A stretch of DNA of 64,000 nt from Methylobacterium sp. J-088 (GCF_022829295.1 NZ_JAKSYH010000057.1:1-64000), one strand, 5' to 3'. Positions 18,179 to 27,804 are shown, counted from the first letter of the stretch. A program made the numbers and translations. The notes: generated by a model from the letters alone, not told the origin.

Positions 18179-19320
18179 ACGCTGTCACACGGAATCGCCC
18201 CGAGGCGCCGGCCCCGGTGGGTCTGCTCGCCGAGCTGACCCACCGCTGCCCGCTGCGTTGCCCCTACTGCTCCAACCCGCTCGAGCTCGACCGCCGCTCC
18301 GGAGAGCTCGACACGGCGACGTGGCAGCGTGTTCTCACGGAGGCAGCGGGCCTCGGCGTGCTGCACGTCCATCTCTCAGGCGGCGAGCCGACGGCGCGCA
18401 ACGACATCGTCGAGATCACCAAGACCTGCGCGGATCTCGGCCTCTACTCGAACCTGATCACGTCGGGCGTCGGTGGGGCGTTGGGCAAGCTCCAGGCACT
18501 CTACGATGTCGGGCTCGACCACGTGCAGCTCTCGGTGCAGGGCGTTGACGCACAGAATGCCGAGCGGATCGGCGGCCTGAAGAACGCGCAGCCCCAGAAG
18601 TTCGAATTCGCCGCCAAGGTGGTGGAACTCGGCCTACCGTTGACGCTGAATTCGGTGATCCACCGCGGCAACATTCACGAGGTGCCGGGCTTCATCGACC
18701 TCGCTGTCAAGATGGGCGCCAAACGGCTCGAAGTGGCCCACACGCAGTATTACGGCTGGGCCTACGTCAACCGCGCCGCGCTGATGCCCAATAAGGCGCA
18801 GGTGGACGAGTCGATCCGGATCGTCGAGGCCGCCCGGGAGCGGCTGAAGGGCCAGCTCGTCATCGATCTCGTGGTGCCGGATTATTACGCCAAATATCCG
18901 AAGGCCTGTGCGGGTGGCTGGGGCCGCAAGCTCATGAACGTCACGCCACAGGGCAAGGTCCTCCCTTGCCACGCTGCCGAGACGATTCCCGGCTTGGAGT
19001 TCTGGCACGTTGGCGATCATTCGCTGGGTGAGATCTGGCGCGACTCGCCGGCCTTCACGGCCTATCGCGGCACCGACTGGATGAAGGAGCCCTGCCGCTC
19101 TTGCGACCGGCGCGAGAAGGATTGGGGCGGTTGCCGCTGCCAGGCCCTGGCTTTGGCCGGGGACGCTGCCGCCACCGACCCGGCCTGCTCGCTCTCCCCG
19201 CTTCACGACAAGGTGCGGGCGCTCGCCGTCGAGGAAGCGGCCGAGAACCCGCCCGATTATGTCTATCGGACGATCGGCAGCAACGTCCGGTCGCCGTTCA
19301 AGGAGGAAGTTCACTCGTGA
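18175..19320 (+). CDS. pqqE: Radical SAM enzyme PqqE
   Basis: PqqE makes the carbon-carbon crosslink between Glu16 and Tyr20 of PqqA, with PqqD as partner. The 381-residue protein has the SAM-cluster motif Cys25-x3-Cys29-x2-Cys32 in [12 protein letters not shown] and the [11 protein letters not shown] loop. A C-terminal SPASM region has CAGGWGR, LPCHAAE and [20 protein letters not shown] 18175 gives the expected length and coupling with pqqC/D. The next gene overlaps its stop codon. Confidence 0.97.
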   Translation: MNAVTRNRPEAPAPVGLLAELTHRCPLRCPYCSNPLELDRRSGELDTATWQRVLTEAAGLGVLHVHLSGGEPTARNDIVEITKTCADLGLYSNLITSGVGGALGKLQALYDVGLDHVQLSVQGVDAQNAERIGGLKNAQPQKFEFAAKVVELGLPLTLNSVIHRGNIHEVPGFIDLAVKMGAKRLEVAHTQYYGWAYVNRAALMPNKAQVDESIRIVEAARERLKGQLVIDLVVPDYYAKYPKACAGGWGRKLMNVTPQGKVLPCHAAETIPGLEFWHVGDHSLGEIWRDSPAFTAYRGTDWMKEPCRSCDRREKDWGGCRCQALALAGDAAATDPACSLSPLHDKVRALAVEEAAENPPDYVYRTIGSNVRSPFKEEVHS

Positions 19321-20027
19321 GAGTTGTTGCCACGACTGCTTTCGTGCTGGTGCTGGCCGCGCTGTCTGCCGCGGCCGAAGACGCACCGAAGCCTGCCGCC
19401 GTAACCCAGGCCAACGCCGCGGCTCCGCCCTCAGCGTCCGATCTGCTGTTCGATCAGCCCCAGATGAAGAACGCGGCGCCGGGCTCCACGATCACCTACG
19501 ATTACTTGCGCCGATCCGGCATTGCGGGTGGACCGTTCGGCGCGCCGCTGCAGGATACGCTGGTCCTTAAGGTCGAGCCCGGAAAGAGCTCGGACGCCCG
19601 GGACATCAGCGTCACGATGTTCTCTGGCTTGAACCGCGTGCCGGCCGGCCCGTTCGAGGATATGGCGGGCAACCCGGTCGTGTCGCTCTTCCTGGAGAAC
19701 CATTTGAAGGGGTTGGCCAAGGTGCTTGAGGCCAACCCGCGCTACCTGAAGCTCGCGATCCGCAAGGGTCTGCGCGAGAAGGCCGTCGTGACGCCCACGA
19801 AAGTGAATTTCGGCGGTAAGGACATCGACGCCTGGCAGGTCGTGACCAAGCCGTTCGCAGGCGACGCGTTGGCGCAGCGCATGCGCGGCATGGACGACAT
19901 GACCTATACCTTCGTCACGGCCCCGTCGGTCCCCGGCGAGATCGTCTCGATCGAGGCGTCCTCGAAGAACCAGGACGGTGGCGAGTTGCTGGAGGAGAAG
20001 CTGAACTATGATCAGAAGGCTGGCTGA
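19317..20027 (+). CDS. Secreted protein of unknown function coupled to pqqE
   Basis: This 236-residue protein starts at GTG 19317, which overlaps the pqqE stop and sits behind AAGGAGGAAG, a near-perfect ribosome-binding site. An N-terminal signal peptide ([18 protein letters not shown]) predicts export. The mature part is beta-rich with [11 protein letters not shown] and a paired AWQVVTKPF...[18 protein letters not shown] segment; there are no cysteines. I recognise no family. Overlap with pqqE and the next secreted gene points to a periplasmic job linked to PQQ or quinoprotein maturation, which is inference. Confidence 0.85.
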   Translation: MRVVATTAFVLVLAALSAAAEDAPKPAAVTQANAAAPPSASDLLFDQPQMKNAAPGSTITYDYLRRSGIAGGPFGAPLQDTLVLKVEPGKSSDARDISVTMFSGLNRVPAGPFEDMAGNPVVSLFLENHLKGLAKVLEANPRYLKLAIRKGLREKAVVTPTKVNFGGKDIDAWQVVTKPFAGDALAQRMRGMDDMTYTFVTAPSVPGEIVSIEASSKNQDGGELLEEKLNYDQKAG

Positions 20028-20370
20028 ACGCGGCGCGCTGGCCGTCCTCGCCCTGACGCTGTCGGGGCTGGCCGGCTGGGCGGCGGAAGAAAATGATTAC
20101 CCGACCGATGCGCGGGTCGATTATGTGTTCGGCTGCATGGCGGCCAACGGCCAGACCCGGGACAGCTTGCAGAAATGCTCCTGCTCGCTCGACCAGCTCG
20201 CTGCGATCCTGCCCTACGACAAGTACGTGCAGGCCAGCACGGTCCTGTCGATGCGGCAGGGCATCGGCAACCGCGCCAACGAGTTCAAGTCGACCAAGAT
20301 CTTCGACGACAAGGTCGCCGAACTTCGGCGTGCTCAGGCCGAGGCCGAGATCCGCTGCTACCACGGGTAG
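20008..20370 (+). CDS. Small Cys-containing secreted protein, unknown
   Basis: This 120-residue protein begins at ATG 20008, 20 bases inside the end of the previous gene, behind GGAGGAGAAG. A signal peptide (ALAVLALTLSGLAGWAA) is followed by a mature domain with the pattern FGC-x13-CSC and a final IRCYHG, so four cysteines could form two disulfides in the periplasm or bind a ligand. No known family comes to mind. A protein at 46380-46745 has a similar C...CSC...C layout. It is the last gene of the pqq operon. Confidence 0.85.
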   Translation: MIRRLAERGALAVLALTLSGLAGWAAEENDYPTDARVDYVFGCMAANGQTRDSLQKCSCSLDQLAAILPYDKYVQASTVLSMRQGIGNRANEFKSTKIFDDKVAELRRAQAEAEIRCYHG

Positions 20371-20376
20371 GCAAGT

Positions 20377-20399
20377 GAGGCCGGCGTTGCGCCGGCCTC
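20377..20399 (+). terminator. Hairpin ending the pqq operon
   Basis: A perfect 10-bp stem, GAGGCCGGCG with CGCCGGCCTC and a 3-base loop, starts six bases after the stop of the last pqq-operon gene. No T-run follows, so it may be a weak or Rho-assisted terminator or an mRNA-end stabiliser. Confidence 0.6.
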
Positions 20400-20434
20400 G
20401 CGATTGACGCACACCGGGCCCCCAAAGCGCGCAC

Positions 20435-21289
20435 GTGAACGGGACCCGCACCGTGACCCCCTCTCCCGGCTTGTCCGACCTGCTCCCCAATCTCGGCGGA
20501 CGCACGCTGGTGATGGGCATCCTCAACGTCACACCCGATTCCTTCTCCGACGGGGGCCTGTTCACCGGAACAGACGCGGCGATCGCCCAAGCCGAGCGGC
20601 TGGTGGCGGAGGGGGCCGCGATCCTCGATATCGGGGGTGAATCGACCCGCCCCGGCCATGTCCCGGTGCCGGCCCAGGAAGAGCAGGCCCGCGTCCTGCC
20701 GGTGATCCGTGCCGTGGCGCCGCGATTGGCCGTGCCAATCTCAATCGACACCTACAAGGCGTCGACAGCCCGCGTCGCCCTGGAGGCCGGCGCGCGGATC
20801 GTCAACGACGTCTGGGGCCTGCAGCGCGAACCCGATATCGCCACGGTCGCGGCCGCGCACGGAGCGCCGGTCATCATCATGCACAACCGCGCGACGATCG
20901 AGCCGGATATCGATATCGTCGCCGACATGTTGGCCTTCTTCGAGCGCTCGCTCGATATCGCGCATCGCGCCGGCATCGACGACGCCAACATCATGCTCGA
21001 CCCCGGGGTCGGGTTCGGCAAGACCTGGGCGCAGCATCTCGACGCGCTGCGCCGTCTGCCCGAGATCCGGGCACTGGGCTTCCCGGTCCTGGTTGGGGTC
21101 TCACGCAAATCCCTGCTCGGCCGGTTGCACGACCGAGAGAGCCGTCCGGCCGACCGCCTGACCGGGTCGCTTGCCGCCCATGCCGTCGCGGCGACGCTCG
21201 GTGCCGACATCGTGCGGGTGCATGATGTGGCGGCCCATGTCGACGCCATGCGAGTGGTCGATGCCGTGATGCGGCCGGAGATACAGTGA
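20435..21289 (+). CDS. folP: Dihydropteroate synthase
   Basis: FolP condenses 4-aminobenzoate with hydroxymethyl-dihydropterin diphosphate in folate synthesis. The 284-residue protein carries VMGILNVTPDSFSDGG, ILDIGGESTRPGH, a VPISIDTYKA segment and LVGVSRKSLLG. The start is GTG 20435 or an in-frame GTG at 20453. It is coupled to folB by overlapping codons (GTGA). Folate is needed for the H4F branch of C1 assimilation. Confidence 0.96.
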   Translation: MNGTRTVTPSPGLSDLLPNLGGRTLVMGILNVTPDSFSDGGLFTGTDAAIAQAERLVAEGAAILDIGGESTRPGHVPVPAQEEQARVLPVIRAVAPRLAVPISIDTYKASTARVALEAGARIVNDVWGLQREPDIATVAAAHGAPVIIMHNRATIEPDIDIVADMLAFFERSLDIAHRAGIDDANIMLDPGVGFGKTWAQHLDALRRLPEIRALGFPVLVGVSRKSLLGRLHDRESRPADRLTGSLAAHAVAATLGADIVRVHDVAAHVDAMRVVDAVMRPEIQ

Positions 21290-21669
21290 CGATGGCGGGC
21301 GACCTTATCCGGGTGACGCGGATCGCCGTGTTCGGCCGGCACGGGCTGTTGCCCGAGGAGGCGGTTCTCGGCCAGCGCTTCTATATCTCGCTCGAAGCGC
21401 AACTGGATCTCGGCGAGGCGGGACGAACCGACGACGTTGCCGGCACGGTGAGTTACGCGGACCTCACGCAGATCGCCGTGGAGATCGCCACGGAGCGCCG
21501 CTTCAATCTAATCGAGGCGCTTGCCGAGACGATCGCAGCAACGATCCTGGACAAGTTCGCGCGGGTGGCGGCGATCGCGGTGCGGGTCGACAAGCCGAGC
21601 GCACCAGTCCCAGCGATTCTGGACGGCGTCAGCATCGAGATTCTGCGGCGCCGTGGAGTCCGCGCATGA
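21286..21669 (+). CDS. folB: Dihydroneopterin aldolase
   Basis: FolB splits dihydroneopterin to hydroxymethyl-dihydropterin. The 127-residue protein shows FGRHGLLPEEAVLGQRFYIS and a VSYADLTQIAVEI segment with FNLIEALAETIA, the family core. It starts at GTG 21286 overlapping the folP stop, or at ATG 21292. The same chemistry may also feed pterin into H4MPT synthesis, though that is not shown here. Confidence 0.93.
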   Translation: MTMAGDLIRVTRIAVFGRHGLLPEEAVLGQRFYISLEAQLDLGEAGRTDDVAGTVSYADLTQIAVEIATERRFNLIEALAETIAATILDKFARVAAIAVRVDKPSAPVPAILDGVSIEILRRRGVRA

Positions 21670-22136
21670 AGGCGTACCTCGGCATCGGCAGCAACATCGG
21701 CGACATGGCCGCGATGCTCGACAGGGCCGTGGCGGGTCTCGCGGCGACGCCAGGCATCCGTGTCGTTGCGCGCTCAGCTGATTACCGCACGCCGCCCTGG
21801 GGCAATACCGATCAGCCCTGGTTTCTCAACGGCGCGCTTGCGGTGGACACCGATCTCGATCCGCATCGCCTGCTGGATGCCTGTCTGTCGATCGAGCACG
21901 ATCTGGGACGCGTGCGCGAGGAGCGCTGGGGACCGCGGGTCATCGACATCGACGTCCTGGCCTACGAAGGCGCCGCCGTGGACGATGCCCGTCTCGTCCT
22001 GCCGCATCGTTATGTGCGCGAACGGGCCTTCGTTCTGGTCCCGCTGGCCGAGATCGCGCCGAGCCTCGTCATCGGCGGCGAGCGGGTTGAGGATGCGCTG
22101 GCAAAGCTCGATCGGAGCGGCATCGAGCGGGCCTGA
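21666..22136 (+). CDS. folK: Hydroxymethyl-dihydropterin pyrophosphokinase
   Basis: FolK transfers pyrophosphate from ATP to hydroxymethyl-dihydropterin, making the FolP substrate. The 156-residue protein opens YLGIGSNIGDMAAMLDRAV and has the signatures LSIEHDLGRVREERWGPR and IDIDVLAYEG. It overlaps folB by ATGA and ends six bases from the convergent xoxJ gene. Confidence 0.95.
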   Translation: MKAYLGIGSNIGDMAAMLDRAVAGLAATPGIRVVARSADYRTPPWGNTDQPWFLNGALAVDTDLDPHRLLDACLSIEHDLGRVREERWGPRVIDIDVLAYEGAAVDDARLVLPHRYVRERAFVLVPLAEIAPSLVIGGERVEDALAKLDRSGIERA

Positions 22137-22142
22137 ACCGGT

Positions 22143-22988
22143 TCAGCGCTCGCCTGGCTGGGCCAGCTTATTCTCTTCCTCGTCGAGAAGCGGAACGTTG
22201 TAGTCGCGAAGCACGGCGTCGATATCGGCCTTGCGCTTGCGCAGCACGCCGTTCAGCGTCCGCTTCCAATCGTTCTCGCCGATCCGTACGCCCATGGCGA
22301 TCCGATAGGCCATAGGCGGCCGCTCCGGCTCCTTCAGCAAGGGCACGACGTTCATCGCCGTCCCGGATTGCTTGGCGAGCCAACCCGCTGCGGGTCCCCA
22401 CAACACCGCGGCATCGATCTCCTTCGCAGCCAGCGCCGCAATGATCTCGGCCGCCACAGTCTGGTGCTTGCGCGCCGGGTCCAGCTGATAGGGTGCGTAG
22501 GCCTTCATATTCGAGACCAGCCCGAGATCGCCCATCCGATTGACCGGCGGCGTGCCGGCGATCACGCCGATGCTTTTTCCCTTCAGGCGCGCATCGTCGA
22601 GGCCTGTAATGCCGTCGAACTCGCCGGCCCGTGTCACCAACGTGTAGGCGGAGCGGTAATAGGGATTGGACGTCTGGACGAGGTCGCCGCCGAAGGCTGT
22701 ACCCATGATGACATCACAAAGGCCGGTCCCGAGCGTGTTGCGCACGAAACCGGGCCCTTGCGTCAGCCAGTAATAGCGGATCTTGACCTTGAGCTCGTCG
22801 GCAATAATCGCCGCGATCTTGTTCTCGAAGCCGTCATCCTTGCGTTCGGAGAACGGCATGTTGCCCGGGTCCCCACAGACGCGCAGCACGTCCGTCGTCA
22901 CCGTATCCGGCAGATGCTGGGCGAGCGCCCCCTGCGCCGTCGTCACAAACAGGGCGCAGAGGGCGAGGATCCGGGCAAAAAGCGCCAT
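22143..22988 (-). CDS. xoxJ: XoxJ periplasmic binding-like protein
   Basis: XoxJ is a periplasmic solute-binding-fold protein thought to help activate XoxF. With ATG 22988, which shares one base with the xoxG stop (TGATG), it has 281 residues; an ATG at 23003 would add five. A signal peptide (ARILALCALFVTTAQGALA) precedes VLRVCGDPGNMPFSE, IAAIIADEL and GPGFVRNTLGTGLCDVIMG, the usual family-3 binding-protein pattern. It is the last gene of xoxFGJ. Confidence 0.95.
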   Translation of the reverse strand: MALFARILALCALFVTTAQGALAQHLPDTVTTDVLRVCGDPGNMPFSERKDDGFENKIAAIIADELKVKIRYYWLTQGPGFVRNTLGTGLCDVIMGTAFGGDLVQTSNPYYRSAYTLVTRAGEFDGITGLDDARLKGKSIGVIAGTPPVNRMGDLGLVSNMKAYAPYQLDPARKHQTVAAEIIAALAAKEIDAAVLWGPAAGWLAKQSGTAMNVVPLLKEPERPPMAYRIAMGVRIGENDWKRTLNGVLRKRKADIDAVLRDYNVPLLDEEENKLAQPGER

Positions 22989-23602
22989 CAGAAGCCCATA
23001 CACTCCTTCTCGGCCTTCTTCGCCGCGTCGGGCTTATCTTCGTGCTCGGAGGGACGGATACGTCCGATCGCCCCGGCGGCGCGCGCCTTCAGATAAACGT
23101 ACAAGTCGTCAGAGTAACACATGACGTTCTTGTTGTCGCCGAAGGCCGGCATGACCTTCTGCTCGGAAGCATTCACGTCTTGCTTGCCGCCAACTAGGAT
23201 GCCGATGAACTCCTCGTAGGAGAGGTGCTTCAGCGAGTCTTTCAGGGCCGGGGCGTAGGTCGAGCCCATGCCGTCGGGACCGTGGCAGACGTGGCATTCG
23301 GCGTGATAGCGGCGGTAACCCGAGTAGGTATACCAATCGAGCATCTTGCCGTCCTGGGTCACGTGGAACGTGGGGTGACCTTCGGCGTCCATGTACTTGC
23401 CGTCTTCGATCTTCACGGCGGCATCCCGCTTGAGCAACGCGGGATCCTGCTCTGCCGTCTTGTCGTTCGCGTTCAAGGAGTCGGCGAGCTTGGGGTCGGC
23501 AGCGGGCTTGGCATCCTCAGCATGTACGGCAACCGCGGAAACGGTCGCTAGGGCGAGGGCGGCGATAACCGGCCGCGTTACGATCTTGCTGAGGTTGAGC
23601 AA
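22988..23602 (-). CDS. xoxG: XoxG cytochrome c electron acceptor
   Basis: XoxG is the c-type cytochrome that takes electrons from XoxF in the periplasm. The 204-residue protein has a signal peptide (VIAALALATVSAVAVHA), an acidic/charged N-terminal extension, and one haem site, Cys103-x2-Cys106-His107, in ECHVCHGPDGMGS. A methionine in KVMPAFGDNKNV is the likely axial ligand. It is coupled to xoxJ by TGATG and separated from xoxF by a hairpin. Confidence 0.95.
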   Translation of the reverse strand: MLNLSKIVTRPVIAALALATVSAVAVHAEDAKPAADPKLADSLNANDKTAEQDPALLKRDAAVKIEDGKYMDAEGHPTFHVTQDGKMLDWYTYSGYRRYHAECHVCHGPDGMGSTYAPALKDSLKHLSYEEFIGILVGGKQDVNASEQKVMPAFGDNKNVMCYSDDLYVYLKARAAGAIGRIRPSEHEDKPDAAKKAEKECMGF

Positions 23603-23672
23603 CGCATCTGTCTCCCAGTTCCGAGGCTTTGCGTCTTTGTACGAACGACAGCCTCTTACGAGTAAGTCTAAT

Positions 23673-23707
23673 CAAAAGAGTGCCGGCGCGGAAGCCCGCG
23701 CCGGCAC
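23673..23707 (-). terminator. Hairpin between xoxF and xoxG
   Basis: Read on the minus strand, a perfect 12-bp stem, GTGCCGGCGCGG with CCGCGCCGGCAC, closes a 4-base loop and is followed by TCTTTTGATT. It lies about 28 bases after the xoxF stop and some 80 bases before xoxG. It looks like an intrinsic terminator or attenuator that leaves xoxF mRNA in excess over xoxGJ. Confidence 0.75.
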
Positions 23708-23734
23708 CGATTTCACCTTGTACCCTGCGGCCGA

Positions 23735-25540
23735 TTAGTTCGGCAGGGCGAAGACGGTCAGCTGGCCGCCCAGGTTGGTATACTGCGACAGGGCCGCATA
23801 GCCACCCACCGCGCCGAGGCCGGCGTTCGGGTCGGTCAGGCCGGCCGCGAGGCCGATGCCGGCCCAGCCACCGACGCCCGACAGGACGCCGACGTACTGC
23901 TTGCCCTTGTGCTGGTAGGTCATCACGTTGCCGATGATGCCCGACGGGGTCTTGAACTTGAACAGCTCCTTGCCGGTCTTATCGTCGACCGCCTTCAGGT
24001 AACCCTCAAGCGTTCCGTAGAACACCACGTCGCCAGCGGTGGCCAGAGCACCGGACCACACCGAGAACTGCTCGGCGTCGGACCACTTGATCTTGCCGTT
24101 GACGCCATCCCAAGCGATGAAGTTGCCCATGCCGCCGTGCGAGTTCGGGGCCGGGTACATCGAGAGGGTCGCACCGACGTAGGGCTGGCCCGGGGTGTAG
24201 GTCACCCGGAACGGCTCGTAGTCCATGCAGACGTGGTTGGTGGGCACGTAGAACAGCTGGGTCTTCGGCGAGTAGGCCGCAGGCTGCTGATCCTTGGTAC
24301 CAAGCGCCGCCGGGCAGATGCCCTTGGAGTTGGTGTCTTCACCGTTCTGCTCGGTCGAGTACTTCGACACGACCAGCGGACGGCCGTAGGTCTTCGACCC
24401 CTTGTCCATGTCGACTTTGGTCGCCCAGTTGACGGCCGGATCGAACTTCTCGGCGACCAGCAAGCTGCCGTCCGCGCGGTTCAGCGTGTAGCCGAAGCCG
24501 TTACGGTCGAAGTGGGTCAGGAGCGGCTGCTCCTTGCCGTCGATCTTCTGATCCGTGAGGATCATCTCGTTGATGCCGTCGTAATCCCACTCGTCGTGGG
24601 GAGTCATCTGGTAGACCCACTTGGCGACGCCGGTATCCGGGTTACGCGCCCAGATGGTCATCGACCACTTGTTGTCGCCCGGACGCTGCTTGGGGTTCCA
24701 GGTCGAGGGGTTGCCCGAGCCGTAGTACATCAGGTCGAGCTTGGGATCGTAGGAGAACCAGCCCCAGGTGCAACCGCCGCCGGTCTTCCACTGATCGCCT
24801 TCCCAGGTCTTCAGCGAAGAATCCTTGCCGACAGGCTTGCCGAGGTAGGTCGTCTTCTCCGGGTCGATCAGCATCTGATCGTCCGGGCCCTCGGAGTAGC
24901 CGCGCCACACCTTCTTGCCGGTCTTCAGGTCGTAGGCGGTGACGTGGCACTGCACGCCGAACTCGCCGCCCGAGATGCCGACGATGACCTTGTCCTTGAC
25001 CGGCAGAACCGTCGCGGTGTTGGTCTCGCCCTTCTTCGGGTCGCCGTTCACGACAGACCAGTTGACCTTGCCGGTCTTGGCGTCGAGCGACACGACCGTG
25101 GTGTCGGCCTGGTGCAGGATGATGGTGCCGTCGGCGTAGGCCAGACCACGGTTGACCGTGTCACAGCACATGACCGGGATCACGGACGGATCCTGCTTGG
25201 GCTCGTACTTCCAAACGATCTTCGCCTCGTGGTCGAGATCGAGGGCGTACACGATGTTCGGGAACGGCGTGTGCACGTACATCATGTTGCCGACGACGAG
25301 CGGCGAGCCCTCGTGGCCACGCAGAACGCCGGTTGAGAAGGTCCAGGCGACCTGGAGGTTCTTCACGTTCGACGCGTTGATCTGGTCGAGCTTCGAATAG
25401 CGGGTGTTGGCGTAATCGACCGTCTGAAGTGCCTGCTCCGCCGGGTTGGCGATGCTCTTCAGAACGCTTTCGTTGGCCAGCGCCGGCGCGGCAACCGCCG
25501 CAACGCCCGCGCCGAGCGCAAGGAGATGCACTGCTCTCAT
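23735..25540 (-). CDS. xoxF: Lanthanide-dependent methanol dehydrogenase XoxF
   Basis: XoxF oxidises methanol in the periplasm using PQQ and a lanthanide ion. From ATG 25540, behind GGAGGA, it has 601 residues with a signal peptide ending ALA near residue 22. Seen are the adjacent Cys125-Cys126 of the PQQ disulfide ring, GGEFG (Glu193) and GSGNPSTW (Asn277) as metal ligands, and HDEWDYDG, whose first Asp (about 319) is catalytic and second (about 321) is the extra lanthanide ligand that calcium MxaF enzymes lack. Tryptophan-docking propeller repeats run through to the end. Confidence 0.98.
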   Translation of the reverse strand: MRAVHLLALGAGVAAVAAPALANESVLKSIANPAEQALQTVDYANTRYSKLDQINASNVKNLQVAWTFSTGVLRGHEGSPLVVGNMMYVHTPFPNIVYALDLDHEAKIVWKYEPKQDPSVIPVMCCDTVNRGLAYADGTIILHQADTTVVSLDAKTGKVNWSVVNGDPKKGETNTATVLPVKDKVIVGISGGEFGVQCHVTAYDLKTGKKVWRGYSEGPDDQMLIDPEKTTYLGKPVGKDSSLKTWEGDQWKTGGGCTWGWFSYDPKLDLMYYGSGNPSTWNPKQRPGDNKWSMTIWARNPDTGVAKWVYQMTPHDEWDYDGINEMILTDQKIDGKEQPLLTHFDRNGFGYTLNRADGSLLVAEKFDPAVNWATKVDMDKGSKTYGRPLVVSKYSTEQNGEDTNSKGICPAALGTKDQQPAAYSPKTQLFYVPTNHVCMDYEPFRVTYTPGQPYVGATLSMYPAPNSHGGMGNFIAWDGVNGKIKWSDAEQFSVWSGALATAGDVVFYGTLEGYLKAVDDKTGKELFKFKTPSGIIGNVMTYQHKGKQYVGVLSGVGGWAGIGLAAGLTDPNAGLGAVGGYAALSQYTNLGGQLTVFALPN

Positions 25541-26233
25541 GGGTTCCTCCGACAAGTCTTTGAGAATACTCGCGACACACCAAGAGTGCGGTGTCGCGCG
25601 GACTCCGACCTGACTATTTGCGACAGGGATGGACGCCTCGGTAGCGGGCTTCATCGACTTTAAGAGATCTTCAGATCCCTTAGCCAGGAACCACCATCCC
25701 TGAGGCGGTCCCCTCGAAACCGAGGCTTGCCCGGACCTTAAGAGATTTTTGAGCGCCGTCAACTCGCTGTTCCACCGATGTCGACACAGGATGAAGGCTT
25801 ATTCCGAGGTTACAGAAGGCCATTGATCGTCATCATTCCGCGTTAGGAATGGTGCGCTGCACAATCGATTTATTGTTTGGTGTCGGCGTTCTCACGGCGA
25901 TGTGACAGCGTCCTATGCAGGACTTGCATCTGGGAAAGCGTTGCTGTGCAGGCTCATGCGCTGGCTGCGCTGATAGTGGTTAGATAGCCTACGGCCTCCA
26001 CGACGCCGCGTCAGTCGTCAACGGCGATGCGGTATCGGATTGCTCTGTCAAAGGGGGCTATTGAGGCTGTGAAGACCTGTGCGCCCAGTCGCCGCATCCT
26101 CAGAGGAGCTGGTCTCTTTCCCCATTAGAAGTGTAGGGCGCGACAAATTGCCGAATCTTCCCGGCCAGCTGGGCTTTGATCGCGCCCGGTTTTCGGTCCC
26201 GGGGATCGTGGCGAGCCGAAGCGGCGTCATCGG
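25541..26233 (-). promoter_or_regulatory. xoxF upstream region with TTAAGAGAT repeats
   Basis: This 693-base gap holds no convincing gene; frames in it are extensions of xoxF or short shadows. TTAAGAGAT occurs twice on the plus strand, at 25660-25668 and 25738-25746, about 120 and 200 bases before the xoxF start. The first copy overlaps AGATCTTCAGATCCCTTA. Similar sequence precedes pqqA. The part from 25770 to 26010 is clearly AT-richer than the surroundings and may hold promoters. Confidence 0.5.
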
Positions 26234-26521
26234 TCAGAGCGTTCCGACCGGGCCGGTGCTCTCGAACTCGGCGGTGTCACCGACGAGGTCGGTCATCGAG
26301 ATGTCGAGCCGTCGCCCGTTCGCAAGCCGAAGCTGCGCGTCCGGCTCGAGCCAAATCGGCTTCAGGTTGGTGTGGCTGCCGTGAAGCGTGCCGTGGGCGA
26401 CGACACCGACCTCCCGCCGTTCGACGATCACGCGGTAGCGGACCCGCACCGAACCGCATCCCTCCGCCGTAACGAGACCGCGGCCGGTCAGTGTCTTCAG
26501 GACTTCGTTCGGCTCGAACAT
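26234..26521 (-). CDS. Small conserved-looking protein, unknown
   Basis: This 95-residue protein (MFEPNEVLKTLTGRGLVTAEG at the start) has balanced composition and a predicted mostly beta structure, with RVRYRVIVERREVGVVAHG and LRLANGRRLDISMTDL segments. I see no signal peptide or metal motif. PilZ or other small beta-barrel folds are possible but the RxxxR motif is not clear. It stands alone between xoxF and rnd. Confidence 0.6.
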   Translation of the reverse strand: MFEPNEVLKTLTGRGLVTAEGCGSVRVRYRVIVERREVGVVAHGTLHGSHTNLKPIWLEPDAQLRLANGRRLDISMTDLVGDTAEFESTGPVGTL

Positions 26522-26631
26522 ACGCGGGACGCACGGGCGGGAAGGAACGGCAACCAGGTTGCCATTTAATCCCGCCCACCGGCCAAGTCACGCCTTCACG
26601 GCTCGGTTATTGAGAGCCCGGCATCGGCCGG

Positions 26632-27804
26632 TCAGTCCACAGCGGGCGAAGCCGGTTCGAGATCCCGCACCACGATCCGGCCGGCCTCGACGGACAGCGC
26701 CAGCCGGCCCTGCTTCAATGCGAGCGCCTTCTCACCGAACAGCATGCGCCGCCAGCCTTCGAGGGCGGGGACGTTGGCGCGATCATCGTCGGCGATCGCT
26801 TCGAGATCATCGACGGTGCCGATGATCTTCGGCGCCACGCCTTCGGCTTCGCAGACCGCCTTAAGCAGCACCTTCAGGAGTTCGACGATGGCGCCGTTGC
26901 CACCGCCCCGGCGTAGCCGCTCCGGCATGCGAATGTCGGCCGTATCCCGCGACAGCCCGCGCTCCACCGCCGCAAGGATGTCGGTGCCCGTGCGGGATCG
27001 CTCGAAGCCGGCCGGAATCGTTCGCAGGCGGCCCAGGGCTTCGACGCTCCGGGGCGCCGCGGAAGCGATGTCGATCACCGCTTCATCCTTGAGCACCCGC
27101 CCACGTGGGACGTTGCGGGTCTGCGCTTCGCTCTCTCGCCACGCGGCGACTTCCATCAGCACAGCGATTTCGCGCGGCTTGCGCATGCGGCCGGAAAGCC
27201 GCCGCCACGCCTGGGACGGATCGGCCCGGTAGGTCTCGGGCGAAGTCAGGACCGCCATCTCCTCGTCGAGCCACGCGCCACGGTCGGTGCGCAGCAGTTC
27301 GGCGACAAGGACCTCGTAGACTGTGACGAGGTGGGTGACGTCCGACAGGGCGTAGGTTAGCTGCGCCTCGGATAGGGGCCGCCGGGACCAGTCGGTGAAC
27401 CGGGACGACTTGTCGATCTTGGCCTTGGCGACGTCGTTGACGAGCTGCTCGTACGAAACGGAATCGCCGTAGCCGCACACCATGGCGGCGACCTGCGTGT
27501 CGAAGAACGGGTGCGGCAGGATTCCGCCCATCATCCAGACGATCTCGAGGTCCTGGCGAGCGGAATGGAAGACCTTCACGGTCCGCGTATCCGCCATTAA
27601 GTCAATGAACGGCTGCAGATCGATCCCCGGCGCCAGGGGATCGACCAGGACGGCAGTGCCGTCCGGGGCCGCCATCTGGATCAGGCAAAGCTTGGGGTAG
27701 TAGGTCGTCTCGCGCATGAACTCCGTGTCGACGGTCACGAAGGGTTGCGCGGCCAGACGCGTACAGATGTCCCGCAGGGTGTCGGTCGAAGAAATCAGAT
27801 CCAT
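26632..27804 (-). CDS. rnd: Ribonuclease D
   Basis: RNase D is a 3' exoribonuclease that trims tRNA precursors. The 390-residue protein has the DEDD exonuclease motifs: [29 protein letters not shown], and [16 protein letters not shown] with the conserved Tyr and Asp. An HRDC domain follows from about residue 205 ([16 protein letters not shown]). It is on the minus strand, apart from its neighbours. Confidence 0.95.
   Translation of the reverse strand: MDLISSTDTLRDICTRLAAQPFVTVDTEFMRETTYYPKLCLIQMAAPDGTAVLVDPLAPGIDLQPFIDLMADTRTVKVFHSARQDLEIVWMMGGILPHPFFDTQVAAMVCGYGDSVSYEQLVNDVAKAKIDKSSRFTDWSRRPLSEAQLTYALSDVTHLVTVYEVLVAELLRTDRGAWLDEEMAVLTSPETYRADPSQAWRRLSGRMRKPREIAVLMEVAAWRESEAQTRNVPRGRVLKDEAVIDIASAAPRSVEALGRLRTIPAGFERSRTGTDILAAVERGLSRDTADIRMPERLRRGGGNGAIVELLKVLLKAVCEAEGVAPKIIGTVDDLEAIADDDRANVPALEGWRRMLFGEKALALKQGRLALSVEAGRIVVRDLEPASPAVD

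Noticed and set aside
25541..25762. 74-codon extension before XoxF
   Set aside because: The signal peptide and GGAGGA site place the start at 25540; the extension is promoter DNA.
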